From NCBI RefSeq assembly GCF_963665355.1, contig NZ_OY762229.1:2728001-2792000 (forward strand): 64,000 nt of DNA, given 5' to 3'. The translations under genes and the position numbers were made by a program. Within the stretch, counting starts at the first letter, position 1. Every line of letters starts with the position of its first letter. A model generated the notes under the pieces. It saw only the letters and a list, made by a program, of their open reading frames with translations, did not search any database and was not told the origin of the DNA. This document shows positions 54,656 through 64,000 of the stretch, piece by piece. Origin of the DNA: an uncultured Desulfobacter sp. (GTDB lineage: Bacteria > Desulfobacterota > Desulfobacteria > Desulfobacterales > Desulfobacteraceae).

Positions 54656-56308
54656 ATGCTTAAACTCATACCCCTTGGAGGGCTTGGAGAAATAGGCCTG
54701 AACATGATGGTGGTGGAGTATGATGACGTCATTTTTATCATTGACGCCGGCCTCATGTTCCCTGAAGACCATATGCTGGGCGTGGATATTGTTATTCCGG
54801 CCATGGATTACCTTCGGGAAAATATGGACAAAATAGAAGGGGTTATCCTGACCCATGCCCATGAAGACCACATCGGGGCCTTGCCTTATCTTTTACGCGA
54901 AATTCGTCTGCCGGTCTACGGCACGGCTTTTACACTGGAGATTGTGCGCAACAAGCTCATTGAGTTTGATCTCAATACCCATATTGACCTTAATCTGGTC
55001 AATCCGGGGGAGGTGCTCACCATTGAGCCCTTTGACATAGAGTTTATCCGGGTCAGCCACTCCACCATTGACGGTGTGGGGATGGCCATTACAACGCCCG
55101 AGGGGGTTGTGGTGCATACCGGAGATTTTCGCATCAGCCACTCCGCCGATATCATGAAAAATACCGATATCTCAAGTTTTGCCCGGTTTGGTGAGAAGGG
55201 TGTTCTGGCACTGCTGTCCGATTCCACCAATGTGGAAGTGGAGGGCTATGCCATGTCTGAGCAGGAGGTGGCAAAAAATTTAGGCGAACTGGTTGAAGCC
55301 TCTGCCGGACGGGTGATTGTTGCCCTTTTTGCCTCCAATGTGTTCCGGATCCAGCAGGTGATTGATATTGCCAGGCACAATAACCGCAAGGTCATATTCA
55401 ATGGCCGCAGCATGGAGCAGATCACGGATGTGGCCATGCGCCTGGGCTATCTTGACTGTCCCCCGGGCCTGGTGGTTGACATCAAACAGATTCAAAACCT
55501 TGAAGACAATGAGGTGGTGATCATCACCACAGGAACCCAGGGCGAGCCCATGTCTGCTCTGGCCCGCATGGCATCGGGTGTCCACAAGCATATCAATGTC
55601 CGGAAAGGGGATACCGTTCTTTTGTCTAGCAAACATATCCCGGGCAACGAAAAAGCCATTGCCGGCATTATCAACAAGCTGTACCGAAGGGGCGCCGATG
55701 TGGTCTATTCCAAGATCGCCCAGATCCATGCCTCCGGCCATGCCCACCAGGAAGAGCTGAAGATGATGATCAATCTCACAAGGCCTAAATATTTCATTCC
55801 CATTCACGGGGAATACCGGCACCTTGTGGTGCATGCACGTCTTGCCGAAAAACTGGGCATGCCTCGCAGAAACGTGATTGTGGCTGAAAACGGCCAGGTC
55901 ATTGCCTTTGACAGGGAACGAGGGGGCCGGATTGAAGAGCGGGTGCAGACCGGCCGGATTCTGGTGGACGGAAAAGGCATCGGAGATGTGGGCCGCTCCG
56001 TGCTCAAGGAGCGCCGGGAGTTGTCCGAGGGGGGCCTTGTGGTGGTGACCATGATCATAGACGAGGAGACCGGGGTGGTTCTGTACGGGCCGGAGTTGAT
56101 TTCCAAGGGCTTTGTATTTGATTCCGCAACAGGATACCTTGTGGACGATGCCCAGTGCGTGATCCTGGAAATTGTTGAAGAGATCGAAGCCGGGATTGAT
56201 TCCCGGGTGGAACTGATTCGGAAAAAATTGCAGCGGGCCCTCAAACAGTATTTTGCCTTTGCCATTAACAGAAAGCCCCTGATCGTACCTATTATCATTG
56301 AAGTATGA
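54656..56308 (+). CDS. rnj: ribonuclease J
   Basis: Metallo-beta-lactamase/beta-CASP ribonuclease for 5'-3' and endonucleolytic RNA decay. 550 residues. Zinc motif THAHEDHIG at 66-74, HTGDFRIS, the beta-CASP part with SDSTNVE, and the late HASGHAHQEELKMM and PIHGEYRH. The last 100 residues form the C-terminal domain. It overlaps ftsK by four bases. Confidence 0.96.
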   Translation: MLKLIPLGGLGEIGLNMMVVEYDDVIFIIDAGLMFPEDHMLGVDIVIPAMDYLRENMDKIEGVILTHAHEDHIGALPYLLREIRLPVYGTAFTLEIVRNKLIEFDLNTHIDLNLVNPGEVLTIEPFDIEFIRVSHSTIDGVGMAITTPEGVVVHTGDFRISHSADIMKNTDISSFARFGEKGVLALLSDSTNVEVEGYAMSEQEVAKNLGELVEASAGRVIVALFASNVFRIQQVIDIARHNNRKVIFNGRSMEQITDVAMRLGYLDCPPGLVVDIKQIQNLEDNEVVIITTGTQGEPMSALARMASGVHKHINVRKGDTVLLSSKHIPGNEKAIAGIINKLYRRGADVVYSKIAQIHASGHAHQEELKMMINLTRPKYFIPIHGEYRHLVVHARLAEKLGMPRRNVIVAENGQVIAFDRERGGRIEERVQTGRILVDGKGIGDVGRSVLKERRELSEGGLVVVTMIIDEETGVVLYGPELISKGFVFDSATGYLVDDAQCVILEIVEEIEAGIDSRVELIRKKLQRALKQYFAFAINRKPLIVPIIIEV

Positions 56309-58710
56309 AAAAAGAACTGTACGGCATTCTCCTCATATTCCTGATTGTCCTGACATCGGTGAGCATTTTTTCATACCATGCTGCCGACCCCTGCGTGGGA
56401 AATCACTTTTTTACCCTTCCAGATCGCGTTCATAACCTATTTGGCCTTATCGGTGCCCATGTTGCCGGGTTTTTTATCTTTCTGTTCGGCATTGGTGCCC
56501 TGTGGGTGCCTTTGATCCTTTGTGTGTTGGGGTTGTGGTTGATCAGAAAAAAATCCAGGAAAGTGATCTGGCTGGCCCTGGCCGGCGGACTGATCCTGAT
56601 GGTGACCACAGGAAGTATCTTTTCCCTGTTTCGTCAAACCTATGCCTTTTCCGACACTTCGATTTCTGCCGGCGGAAATTTGGGGGGCAGGCTTGCAGTA
56701 GTTTTGCTTAAATACGCAAATATCACAGGCTGTGCGACATTCCTGTTTTTTTTTGTGCTGGTGGGCGTCATGCTGGTCACAGGCATCTCCCTGAAAGATA
56801 TGCTTGATTTCCTCTGGGCCCGACTGGTCCGCCTTGGTAAAATAACTCAACAGGACATGGCCAAAGCGGCAAGGTCTTTAACACAGGCTATGGAAAATAA
56901 AAAACAGGAAAAAAAAGCTGCCCGGATCGCCCGGGCTGAAAAATTCAAAGCCCTGACTGTTTTGCCACGATCCGAAGAAAAATCCGAAGATAAAAATGAT
57001 GGAGATGATTCTGAGCCTGATTTCGATGAACCGGAGCTTTTTTCTGTTTCTGGCGCTGGCCAGGATGTCATGCCGGAAAATTTAAATCCCCTGGTCCCGC
57101 CTGTCAAGAACGCCTCTTCACCCAAAAGAAAAACTATACCAGGAAACGCCTTCGGGCCCACCATTGTGGCCCTTGAAACCGATGACAAGGAATACGTGAC
57201 AGAGCCTTTTCTAAAAGATGTCCGGGAAAAGTCCGACTTTGTTCTGCCGGGTTTGTCCTTTCTGGACGAGAAGCCAAAAATTCAAAAGCAGATCGACACG
57301 GATGAACTTCAGCACAAGGCGAGTCTCCTGAAAAAAAAGCTGGAGGATTTCAATGTCAAGGGAGAAGTGGTGGAGATTCTTCCCGGACCTGTTATCACCA
57401 CCTTTGAGTATCGTCCGGCTCCGGGCATCAAACTGTCCAAGATCGTAGGGCTTTCCGACGATCTTGCCCTTGCCCTTTCAGCCATATCCATCCGTATTGT
57501 GGCCCCCATTCCGGGCCGGGATGTGGTGGGCATAGAGATCCCCAACGATGAGCGAGAACTTGTAAATCTGCGGGAAATGATCGCATCCAAGGAGTTTGTC
57601 CAGTCAAAATCCTTATTGACACTGGGTCTTGGGAAAGATCTTCTGGGCCAGCCCGTGGCCACCAAGATGGATAAAATGCCGCACCTGCTCATTGCCGGTG
57701 CCACGGGTACGGGTAAAAGTGTGGGGTTGAACGCCATAATCATCAGTTTGCTGTACAAGTCCACGCCCGATGAGGTCAAACTGATCATGATTGACCCCAA
57801 ACGTATTGAGTTGTCGGTATATAATGATATTCCGCACCTGATAACCCCTGTGGTGACAGATATGAAAAAAGCCACCAATGCACTTTTCTGGGCAGTCCGG
57901 GAAATGGAGCGCCGGTATGAACTGCTGGAGCTGTCAGGATTGAGAAATATCAGTCAGTTCAATGAAATGGTTGACGAGCGTATCAGGGATCTTCCGTCGG
58001 ACACCCCCCTTGAGGATGTTGTGCTGCCCGGCGGACTGCCCCTGGAGCGCCTGCCTTTTATTGTGGTGATCGTGGACGAACTCGGGGATCTTATGATGGT
58101 GGCGTCCAAGGACGTTGAATATGCACTGACACGCCTGGCCCAGATGGCCCGGGCGGCAGGAATTCACCTGATCATCGCCACCCAGCGGCCGTCCGCAGAC
58201 GTGCTCACCGGTACGATCAAAGCCAACTTCCCCACCCGGATATCTTTCCAGACCTCTTCAAAGATCGACGGCAGAATCATCATTGACCAGGGGGGACCTG
58301 AAAGCCTGCTTGGCAACGGAGATATGCTGTTTTCTCCCCCGGGCACAGGAAAACTCATGCGTATCCAGGGCGCATTCATCTCCGAAAAAGAGATTGCCAG
58401 GGTGACCGCATTTATCAAAGAGCAGCGAAGGCCCGATTACAACGAAGAGGTCATCATGGGAGACGATGACGGCCAGGAAAAAGTGTTTGACGAATCCGAA
58501 TATGATGAAAAATACGACGAGGCTGTGGCGCTTGTGACCAAAGACCGCCAGGCCTCCATATCCTATGTCCAGCGTCGGTTGCGAATCGGGTACAACCGGG
58601 CTGCCCGGCTCATTGAGATGATGGAGCATGAGGGGATTGTGGGACCCCAGATCGGCTCCAAGCCCCGGGATATACTGGTGAAAAATTATGACGAGGAAAA
58701 GGCCCCATGA
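56305..58710 (+). CDS. ftsK: DNA translocase FtsK/SpoIIIE
   Basis: Septal DNA pump for chromosome segregation. 801 residues. Four transmembrane helices in the first 160, an acidic/basic linker to about 320, and the alpha-beta motor with Walker A GATGTGKS near 465 and VVIVDELGDLMM. The C-terminal gamma winged helix (SISYVQRRLRIGYNRAARLI) reads KOPS-type sites. It overlaps both neighbours by four bases. Confidence 0.96.
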   Translation: MKKELYGILLIFLIVLTSVSIFSYHAADPCVGNHFFTLPDRVHNLFGLIGAHVAGFFIFLFGIGALWVPLILCVLGLWLIRKKSRKVIWLALAGGLILMVTTGSIFSLFRQTYAFSDTSISAGGNLGGRLAVVLLKYANITGCATFLFFFVLVGVMLVTGISLKDMLDFLWARLVRLGKITQQDMAKAARSLTQAMENKKQEKKAARIARAEKFKALTVLPRSEEKSEDKNDGDDSEPDFDEPELFSVSGAGQDVMPENLNPLVPPVKNASSPKRKTIPGNAFGPTIVALETDDKEYVTEPFLKDVREKSDFVLPGLSFLDEKPKIQKQIDTDELQHKASLLKKKLEDFNVKGEVVEILPGPVITTFEYRPAPGIKLSKIVGLSDDLALALSAISIRIVAPIPGRDVVGIEIPNDERELVNLREMIASKEFVQSKSLLTLGLGKDLLGQPVATKMDKMPHLLIAGATGTGKSVGLNAIIISLLYKSTPDEVKLIMIDPKRIELSVYNDIPHLITPVVTDMKKATNALFWAVREMERRYELLELSGLRNISQFNEMVDERIRDLPSDTPLEDVVLPGGLPLERLPFIVVIVDELGDLMMVASKDVEYALTRLAQMARAAGIHLIIATQRPSADVLTGTIKANFPTRISFQTSSKIDGRIIIDQGGPESLLGNGDMLFSPPGTGKLMRIQGAFISEKEIARVTAFIKEQRRPDYNEEVIMGDDDGQEKVFDESEYDEKYDEAVALVTKDRQASISYVQRRLRIGYNRAARLIEMMEHEGIVGPQIGSKPRDILVKNYDEEKAP

Positions 58711-59330
58711 CTTCCCCCCTTGATTTTGACCTTCTGAATACCATCAAGGGGTTTATGGATGACGATGAGGCCTGTCGGCTATATGATCTTTCCCTGACGG
58801 CCTCCAAGTTTGGTCCGGTGTTGGAAATCGGCTCCTATTGCGGACGGTCCGCTGCCATTATCGGGTCTGCCTGCAAACAGAACAACGGCATTTTATTCTC
58901 CATAGATCACCACACAGGTTCAGAAGAACAGCAGCCCGGCGAACAGTATTTCGACCCGGACCTGTATGACGAGACAACCTCAGGCGTCAATACCTTTCCT
59001 TTGTTTCGTCTGACGCTCTCCCGGACAGGTCTGGAAGAGACGGTGGTGCCCATTGTCTGCACCTCAAAAACAGCAGGTCGCATGTGGAATACGCCGCTTT
59101 CCATGGTTTTCATTGATGGTGGGCACTCCTTTGAAGCGGCGCATACGGATTTTCTGACCTGGGCACCCCATATTATTCCGGGGGGCTTTCTGGTCATCCA
59201 TGATATATTTTTCAATCCTGAAGAGGGGGGGCAGCCCCCGCGTCAGGTTTATGAACATGCCTTGGCAACCGGGCACTATGAATCCCTTGGGATGACCAAG
59301 ACTTTAGGCGTATTGCTGATGAAGGATTAA
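58707..59330 (+). CDS. class I SAM-dependent methyltransferase
   Basis: 207 residues with SAM motif LEIGSYCGRSAAIIG, then IDHHTG and VFIDGGHSFEAAHTD, a layout of the Methyltransf_24 group. The substrate is unknown. The ATG overlaps the ftsK stop by four bases, so it is the last gene of the RNase J-FtsK transcript. It converges on the ChaN-like gene with an 8-base gap and no terminator. Confidence 0.85.
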   Translation: MTSPLDFDLLNTIKGFMDDDEACRLYDLSLTASKFGPVLEIGSYCGRSAAIIGSACKQNNGILFSIDHHTGSEEQQPGEQYFDPDLYDETTSGVNTFPLFRLTLSRTGLEETVVPIVCTSKTAGRMWNTPLSMVFIDGGHSFEAAHTDFLTWAPHIIPGGFLVIHDIFFNPEEGGQPPRQVYEHALATGHYESLGMTKTLGVLLMKD

Positions 59331-59338
59331 AAACCAAC

Positions 59339-60412
59339 CTAGGGCGAATCTGATGTTGTTGTCTCTTCTTTGTGTTTTTTCATTTTTTCCAACGCGGTTC
59401 TAAATTTTTCACACGGGTCTTCATAGGTTACCCGCTGGGTAAACCACAGGTAATCGGCAGGGAGCAACGGGTCAAGTCCTTCAAGGGAAAGAGGAGATAA
59501 ATATTGCTGCAGGTCCAGGGGAGCCCTGTCTATTTCCGTGATGGACAAATTTATCTGGCCGGCGTCTGGTTTAAGGTGGTGTACCCGGTCAATGACCCCC
59601 AAGCCATAATCGGTATGGCCTGCCCCTATTATGATGACAACAGGCCCTGCCTTCCGATTTGTCTTATCCCGCTCTTGCATTTGCACAGCATTGAACAGTT
59701 CAACGACAGACAGGGCCATTCGGTCGTTTCGGGTCACCCAGGTATCATATAACCGGTCAGTCATCCGGTCATGGCCCATACCGCAATGAACCTTTACAAA
59801 AACTGATTTCATGTATGATTCATATGCTGTATTTGAAAGGCCTGTGGAAAACAGCTGCTGCAACTCAATTGCAGATAGGCCGTCAAGCCCTTTGTGTGTG
59901 ATGCGTTGCTTTTCAGTGGCAGGCAGATCAAGGCCTGCGGCATAAAGATTGTTATCCGATACAAGCTTTAAAAGATCCCAGTAATACCCCCACATGGTGT
60001 CGGGCTGATTTTTCCATCCCAGTTTTTCCCTGGTTCGTTGTTCAATAGCTTTTTCCATCTTGGGTGAATGCTCTTTTCCACCGGCATCCATAAGGTTCAG
60101 CAGCAATGGGGTGTCCTGATAGGAAAAAAATTCAAATCCAATGATTGGTGAACGTCCCTGGTCAACAAGGGCCTGGATAATCCTGTGTTGAATGACATGA
60201 TGAATGGGATTGTCATGCTTTTCGGATAGGTAGACAATATCGCTGTGGTTAAGCGTATCCACTAACCCTGAAAAGCTTACGGGTTTCCCGGTTTCGACCT
60301 GGACCACCATTCCGATTAACGGATCATTGCGCATGATGATCGCAGATGTTGTGGCACAACCGCTCACCAGGCACAATACGATCCATAGTAAAACAAATAG
60401 AACAGGTCGCAT
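59339..60412 (-). CDS. ChaN-like haem-binding lipoprotein
   Basis: 357 residues. A lipoprotein signal ends at Cys19 (LVSGC). The ChaN-type domain contains IVYLSEKHDNPIHHVIQ, IGFEFFSYQDTPLL, and GAGHTDYGLGVIDR. Relatives bind haem cofacially at the outer membrane and help iron uptake; haem binding here is inferred. The ATG overlaps the AIM24 stop by one base. Confidence 0.85.
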   Translation of the reverse strand: MRPVLFVLLWIVLCLVSGCATTSAIIMRNDPLIGMVVQVETGKPVSFSGLVDTLNHSDIVYLSEKHDNPIHHVIQHRIIQALVDQGRSPIIGFEFFSYQDTPLLLNLMDAGGKEHSPKMEKAIEQRTREKLGWKNQPDTMWGYYWDLLKLVSDNNLYAAGLDLPATEKQRITHKGLDGLSAIELQQLFSTGLSNTAYESYMKSVFVKVHCGMGHDRMTDRLYDTWVTRNDRMALSVVELFNAVQMQERDKTNRKAGPVVIIIGAGHTDYGLGVIDRVHHLKPDAGQINLSITEIDRAPLDLQQYLSPLSLEGLDPLLPADYLWFTQRVTYEDPCEKFRTALEKMKKHKEETTTSDSP

Positions 60413-61200
60413 TAATCGCCGTCCAACAGGCGCCCAAGGCCGCCTAAAACGGAACCTTCACCCTTTGATGTACCCCCGGTACTTGGCGCATGGCTGATGA
60501 TGCGGTCTGCCAGACGGGAGAACGGCAGGCTTTGTAAGTAAACATTGCCGTGCCCTTCCAGTGTAGCCAGGAACAAACCTTCTCCGCCGAAAAACATTGA
60601 TTTGAGGCCGCCGGCCCTCTGGATGTTATAGTCAATCCCCTGGGAAAAGGCCACAATGCAACCGGTGTCCACCATCAGCTTTTCGCCGTTCAGCTCTTTT
60701 TTAACGATGGTGCCGCCGGCATGAATAAACGCCATGCCGTCCCCTTCCAGACGCTGGAGAATAAATCCCTCGCCGCCGAAAAAACCGACCCCGAGTTTTT
60801 GGCTAAAAGCGATGGAGACTTTTGTGCCAAGGGCGGCACATAGAAAAGCATCCTTCTGGCAGATCAGCTGTCCACCGATGGCAGCCATGTCAACGGGAAT
60901 AATTTTTCCGGGATAGGGGGCGGAAAAGGCCACTCTTTTTTTGCCATGGGACTGGTTGGTGAAATGGGTAAGAAACAGACTTTCCCCGGTGAGCACCCGT
61001 TTGCCCGCATTAAAAAGCTTGCCCATAATCCCTTTGTCAGCCTCGGATCCATCCCCCATTTTGGCTTCAAAGGCGATGCCCTGCTCCATCCAGTTCATGG
61101 CCCCGGCCTCGGCAATTACAGTCTCGCCCGGATCCAGCTCTACCTCAACGGCCTGCATGTCATCCCCAAATATTTCGTAATCCACTTCATGGCATTTCAT
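60412..61200 (-). CDS. AIM24/TIGR00266-family protein
   Basis: 262 residues forming a beta-helix-like domain with [34 protein letters not shown] and [14 protein letters not shown]. The Gly-rich C-terminal tail is typical. The biochemical role of the family is not established. It has AAAGGAGG before the ATG and is transcribed with the ChaN-like gene. The flank 61201-61567 shows no gene; it holds a short stretch (about 61410-61430) reminiscent of an IS3-type end. Confidence 0.85.
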   Translation of the reverse strand: MKCHEVDYEIFGDDMQAVEVELDPGETVIAEAGAMNWMEQGIAFEAKMGDGSEADKGIMGKLFNAGKRVLTGESLFLTHFTNQSHGKKRVAFSAPYPGKIIPVDMAAIGGQLICQKDAFLCAALGTKVSIAFSQKLGVGFFGGEGFILQRLEGDGMAFIHAGGTIVKKELNGEKLMVDTGCIVAFSQGIDYNIQRAGGLKSMFFGGEGLFLATLEGHGNVYLQSLPFSRLADRIISHAPSTGGTSKGEGSVLGGLGRLLDGD

Positions 61201-61567
61201 GGTTTACCTCCTTTAAACGTATTAAGATAAATGACTATTGTCTTTTTGGGCAGACAGATAATTTTTTATGGTATACGATGCAGTATACCAGATGTCCCAT
61301 GTATCTTCCCATTAAAAATGAGTCAAATGTATAGAGTTTCAGTACATTTGGCAAGCATTAGGGGGTGTAAATTACTCCTCCGAAAGTTGAGAACTTAAAA
61401 CCTTGTCCAGTTTTCGGGGTCCACTATAGTTATTACTTTGTGCCGGTATCAAGGACAGGGCGTTGGAACCAAACAATTTGTTTTTTCCCTTGACGGCAGA
61501 GACGTATCCGCTATAGAGACTTTAAACTGCTTTTTTATTAAATTCTAAATAACAGGTTGATGAAAAT

Positions 61568-63931
61568 ATGATAGTTCACAGTCACAAAGCAAAAATTTTA
61601 TTTTCATTGGTTGCTTTTATCTTACTGCTGTTTTTGATGCCTTCATGTTCAAATCAAGAAAAAAGCGTGGAAAAATATATGGCATCCGCCGGGGCATATA
61701 TGGATGCCAAAGAGTACAACAATGCGGAAATTGAGTTAAAAAACGTATTGCAGATTAATCCGAGAAATGAGCAGGCCTACATAAAATTAAGTGAGATTTA
61801 TCGGATTCTGGGCAAACCGGATAAAGAGATTAAAGTCCTGCTGCAGGCCGTCACCCTGAACCCGGATAATATGGAGGCCCAATTCCGGTTAGGGCAGGTC
61901 TATCTTCTCGGCCGGCAAACCAAAAACGCAAGGGAAACCGCCCAGCTCATATTGTCCAAGGAGCCTTGCAGCATCAGGGCCTACCACATGCTTGCAACCG
62001 CCCAGGTCCAGGAAAGAAACCCTGCTGCTGCCGTAAAGACACTGAATAAAGCCATTGAACTGGCCCCTGATAATCCCCATCTATACTTTTTCCTCGGCTT
62101 TTTAGAATATTATCAAAACAAGAATTTCCAAAACGCCGAAGCCGCTTATTTAAAAGGTATCTCCATTGACAACACCCTTCTTGAGGGATACCAGGAGCTG
62201 TCCGAGATCTATATTCGGGAAAAACAGCTCGATAAGGCCGAAAACCTGCTGATTGATTTAACAAAGCTGGAAAAAAACAGGGTCCCCCATCTTGCCGTTC
62301 TTGCCGAATACTATGAAAATCGGAACCAGCTTGACAAGGCCGAAAAAGTATATCTGGCGATCATTGACGCTTCGGACCCCGGTGATTACCGCCCTGTTTA
62401 TAACCTGGCCGTATTTCATGCCCAGCATAAGAATTTTGACGCTGCCGTGACCTGCTTGAAACAGGCCATGGCATTGAGTGATGCCATGGTAATCCACGAA
62501 GCGTTGGCAAAAACATACCTGGAACTGAAGAAGTTTAATGATGCAAAAGAGCAGGCAGGCTGGATTTTAGAAAAAGAGTCCGGTAATTCCACCGGCAGGC
62601 TGGTGATCATTCAAATACAGATGGCTGACCAGGACTATGGCAAAGCCTTTGAGAACCTTGAAGAGCTCATCTCCATCGACAAGGACAACGCATTTGCTTA
62701 TTACCTGCAGGCGGTCTGTCTGATGGAAAAAAAGCTCAAGAAACTGCCGGCCCAGGAAATCAAGATGGCTGCAAGCGGGGATGCCAGTGTCCGGGTTTGG
62801 CGGCGCAACCTTGCCATTGAAAGCCTTAAAACCGCAATCAATATTTCCCCGGATTTTGCCATAGCCCGGCTGATGCTAGCAGATATTTATCTGCAAAACC
62901 AGGAGACGAACCTGGCGGATAAGCAGATCGATTATATTCTAGACCACGTACCAACCGATTTCAGGGCGTTTCTGATGCGGGGCAAAATAAAAATGATGCA
63001 GGAACAATGGGGGGCTGCCAAGCAGGTTTTTCAAACCATTACCCAAAGAGTCCCGGCCTATTCCCCGGCCTATGTCCAGCTGGGCATCATTTACAACGCA
63101 CAAAACCGTACCGAACAAGCCATCAAGGAATTCCAAACAGCCTTGAGCTGTGACCCCCTGAACATGGACGCTATGCGATATCTTGTAAATACCTACATGA
63201 GCCATGGCAGAAAAGAGGAGGCCTTAACCCTTTTGAAGAGACATTTTGACCGCCCGGAACTGACCTCCTTTGAACGCGGATTTATCAAATTTTTATTGGG
63301 GAAAATCGCGCTGGGTGATAATGATGTTGACCTGGCAAAAAAATATTTCAACTCTTCCATTCAAATCCATAAAGAAACAACCCCAACCTATGAAGCCCTG
63401 GCAAAGATATCGGAAGTACACAAAGACTGGGATGACGCCATAAAATATAATGAAACCATCCTCTCCTATAATCCGGAATACATCCCTGCGTTCATGAATC
63501 TGAACCGTATTTACCAGCTTAAAAAAGAGACGGAAAAAGCAAGGGACGTTCTGAAAAAAGTGCTTGAAATCAAGGAGGACCATGCCATCGCGGCCAATGA
63601 ACTGGCCTATATCCTGGCCAACGAGGGAGGTCAGATGCAAAGGGCTCTGTCCCTTGCCAGGATCGCAGAGGCAAAATACCCTGACAACCCCTATGTTCTG
63701 GATACCTTGGGATGGGTCTATTACAAACAGAAAGCCTATGACCTGGCAATAAATAAATTAGAGGAAAGTCTGAAAATGGCCCCGGACAATCCCATAACCA
63801 ATTATCATCTTGGATGGGCCTATTACGATACGGGAAGGTATGAACAGGCAAGGCAATGCATGAAAAAGGCCTTGAAGCTCAATCCAGACTTTGAAGGTGC
63901 CCGTAGGGCCAGAGAAATTATCGGGGAATAA
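61568..63931 (+). CDS. TPR-repeat lipoprotein, PEP-CTERM-system (PrsT) type
   Basis: 787 residues. Lipobox LMPSC places the lipidated Cys at residue 27. About 18 tetratricopeptide repeats run to the end (AEIELKNVLQINPRNEQAY; the last is GRYEQARQCMKKALKLNPDF). Such proteins scaffold export of polysaccharide or PEP-CTERM/exosortase systems (PrsT). The PEP-CTERM protein at 28146 and the CPBP protease at the left edge make this reading attractive, but no exosortase or prs gene is in view. After the stop the last 69 bases hold nothing recognisable. Confidence 0.8.
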   Translation: MIVHSHKAKILFSLVAFILLLFLMPSCSNQEKSVEKYMASAGAYMDAKEYNNAEIELKNVLQINPRNEQAYIKLSEIYRILGKPDKEIKVLLQAVTLNPDNMEAQFRLGQVYLLGRQTKNARETAQLILSKEPCSIRAYHMLATAQVQERNPAAAVKTLNKAIELAPDNPHLYFFLGFLEYYQNKNFQNAEAAYLKGISIDNTLLEGYQELSEIYIREKQLDKAENLLIDLTKLEKNRVPHLAVLAEYYENRNQLDKAEKVYLAIIDASDPGDYRPVYNLAVFHAQHKNFDAAVTCLKQAMALSDAMVIHEALAKTYLELKKFNDAKEQAGWILEKESGNSTGRLVIIQIQMADQDYGKAFENLEELISIDKDNAFAYYLQAVCLMEKKLKKLPAQEIKMAASGDASVRVWRRNLAIESLKTAINISPDFAIARLMLADIYLQNQETNLADKQIDYILDHVPTDFRAFLMRGKIKMMQEQWGAAKQVFQTITQRVPAYSPAYVQLGIIYNAQNRTEQAIKEFQTALSCDPLNMDAMRYLVNTYMSHGRKEEALTLLKRHFDRPELTSFERGFIKFLLGKIALGDNDVDLAKKYFNSSIQIHKETTPTYEALAKISEVHKDWDDAIKYNETILSYNPEYIPAFMNLNRIYQLKKETEKARDVLKKVLEIKEDHAIAANELAYILANEGGQMQRALSLARIAEAKYPDNPYVLDTLGWVYYKQKAYDLAINKLEESLKMAPDNPITNYHLGWAYYDTGRYEQARQCMKKALKLNPDFEGARRAREIIGE

Positions 63932-64000
63932 TGGGTTGGTTCTGCCGGAGCCCTGACGAGCAAGAAAAACAATGTCGATTCACAGGCAATAAACCTTAAA

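Noticed and set aside
61400-61435. Sequence reminiscent of an IS3-family terminal repeat
   Set aside because: Only one end is visible, with no transposase and no partner repeat in the window.

Overview
The window reads as chromosomal DNA of a sulfate-reducing deltaproteobacterium, most likely Desulfobacterales (Desulfobacteraceae-like). This rests on gene content and order: coaE-rho-rpmE-prfA-prmC, then rpsB-tsf-pyrH-frr-uppS-cdsA-dxr-rseP-purL-purQ; a PEP-CTERM protein; LarE; and Tat-exported proteins. No database search was possible, so product names come from motifs and remembered family features.

Layout. 1-4.6 kb is accessory: an edge-truncated CPBP membrane protease, a degenerate tRNA-Gln copy with its own terminator hairpin, a broken ISAzo13-like transposase between 150-bp inverted repeats, a HAD phosphatase, an ElyC/DUF218 protein, and an intact tRNA-Gln(CUG). 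4.7-22.7 kb is core: larE, ndk, coaE, rho, rpmE, prfA, prmC and the translation/envelope operon rpsB to rseP, running into purL-purQ, a DUF554 protein and nth. 22.7-31.6 kb holds a MocR regulator with proline dehydrogenase and a divergent EamA transporter, a degenerate kinase-like protein, and tatA next to a PEP-CTERM protein and a Tat-signal phosphoesterase.

31.8-51.2 kb is a mosaic with many broken genes. It has three copies of a GT5 (glycogen-synthase-like) gene, one apparently functional, one with an altered catalytic loop and one truncated. It also has hsp20, a groEL with two internal deletions, a lon missing about 300 codons, two frameshifted genes and a response-regulator tail. A dispersed repeat of about 90-100 bp occurs four times. 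Embedded here are two intact units: a CheB-CheR-PAS / PAS-LuxR signalling pair, and a four-gene operon of a KamA-type radical SAM aminomutase, two ATP-grasp ligases and a GNAT acetyltransferase. That operon is the best candidate for an undescribed biosynthetic system, probably a capped beta-amino-acid peptide.

51.4-64 kb returns to ordinary genes: dodecin, a fossil group II intron 3' end, a zinc alcohol dehydrogenase, a periplasmic beta-carbonic anhydrase, the RNase J-FtsK-methyltransferase operon, an AIM24-ChaN pair and a large TPR lipoprotein like those of PEP-CTERM/exosortase systems.
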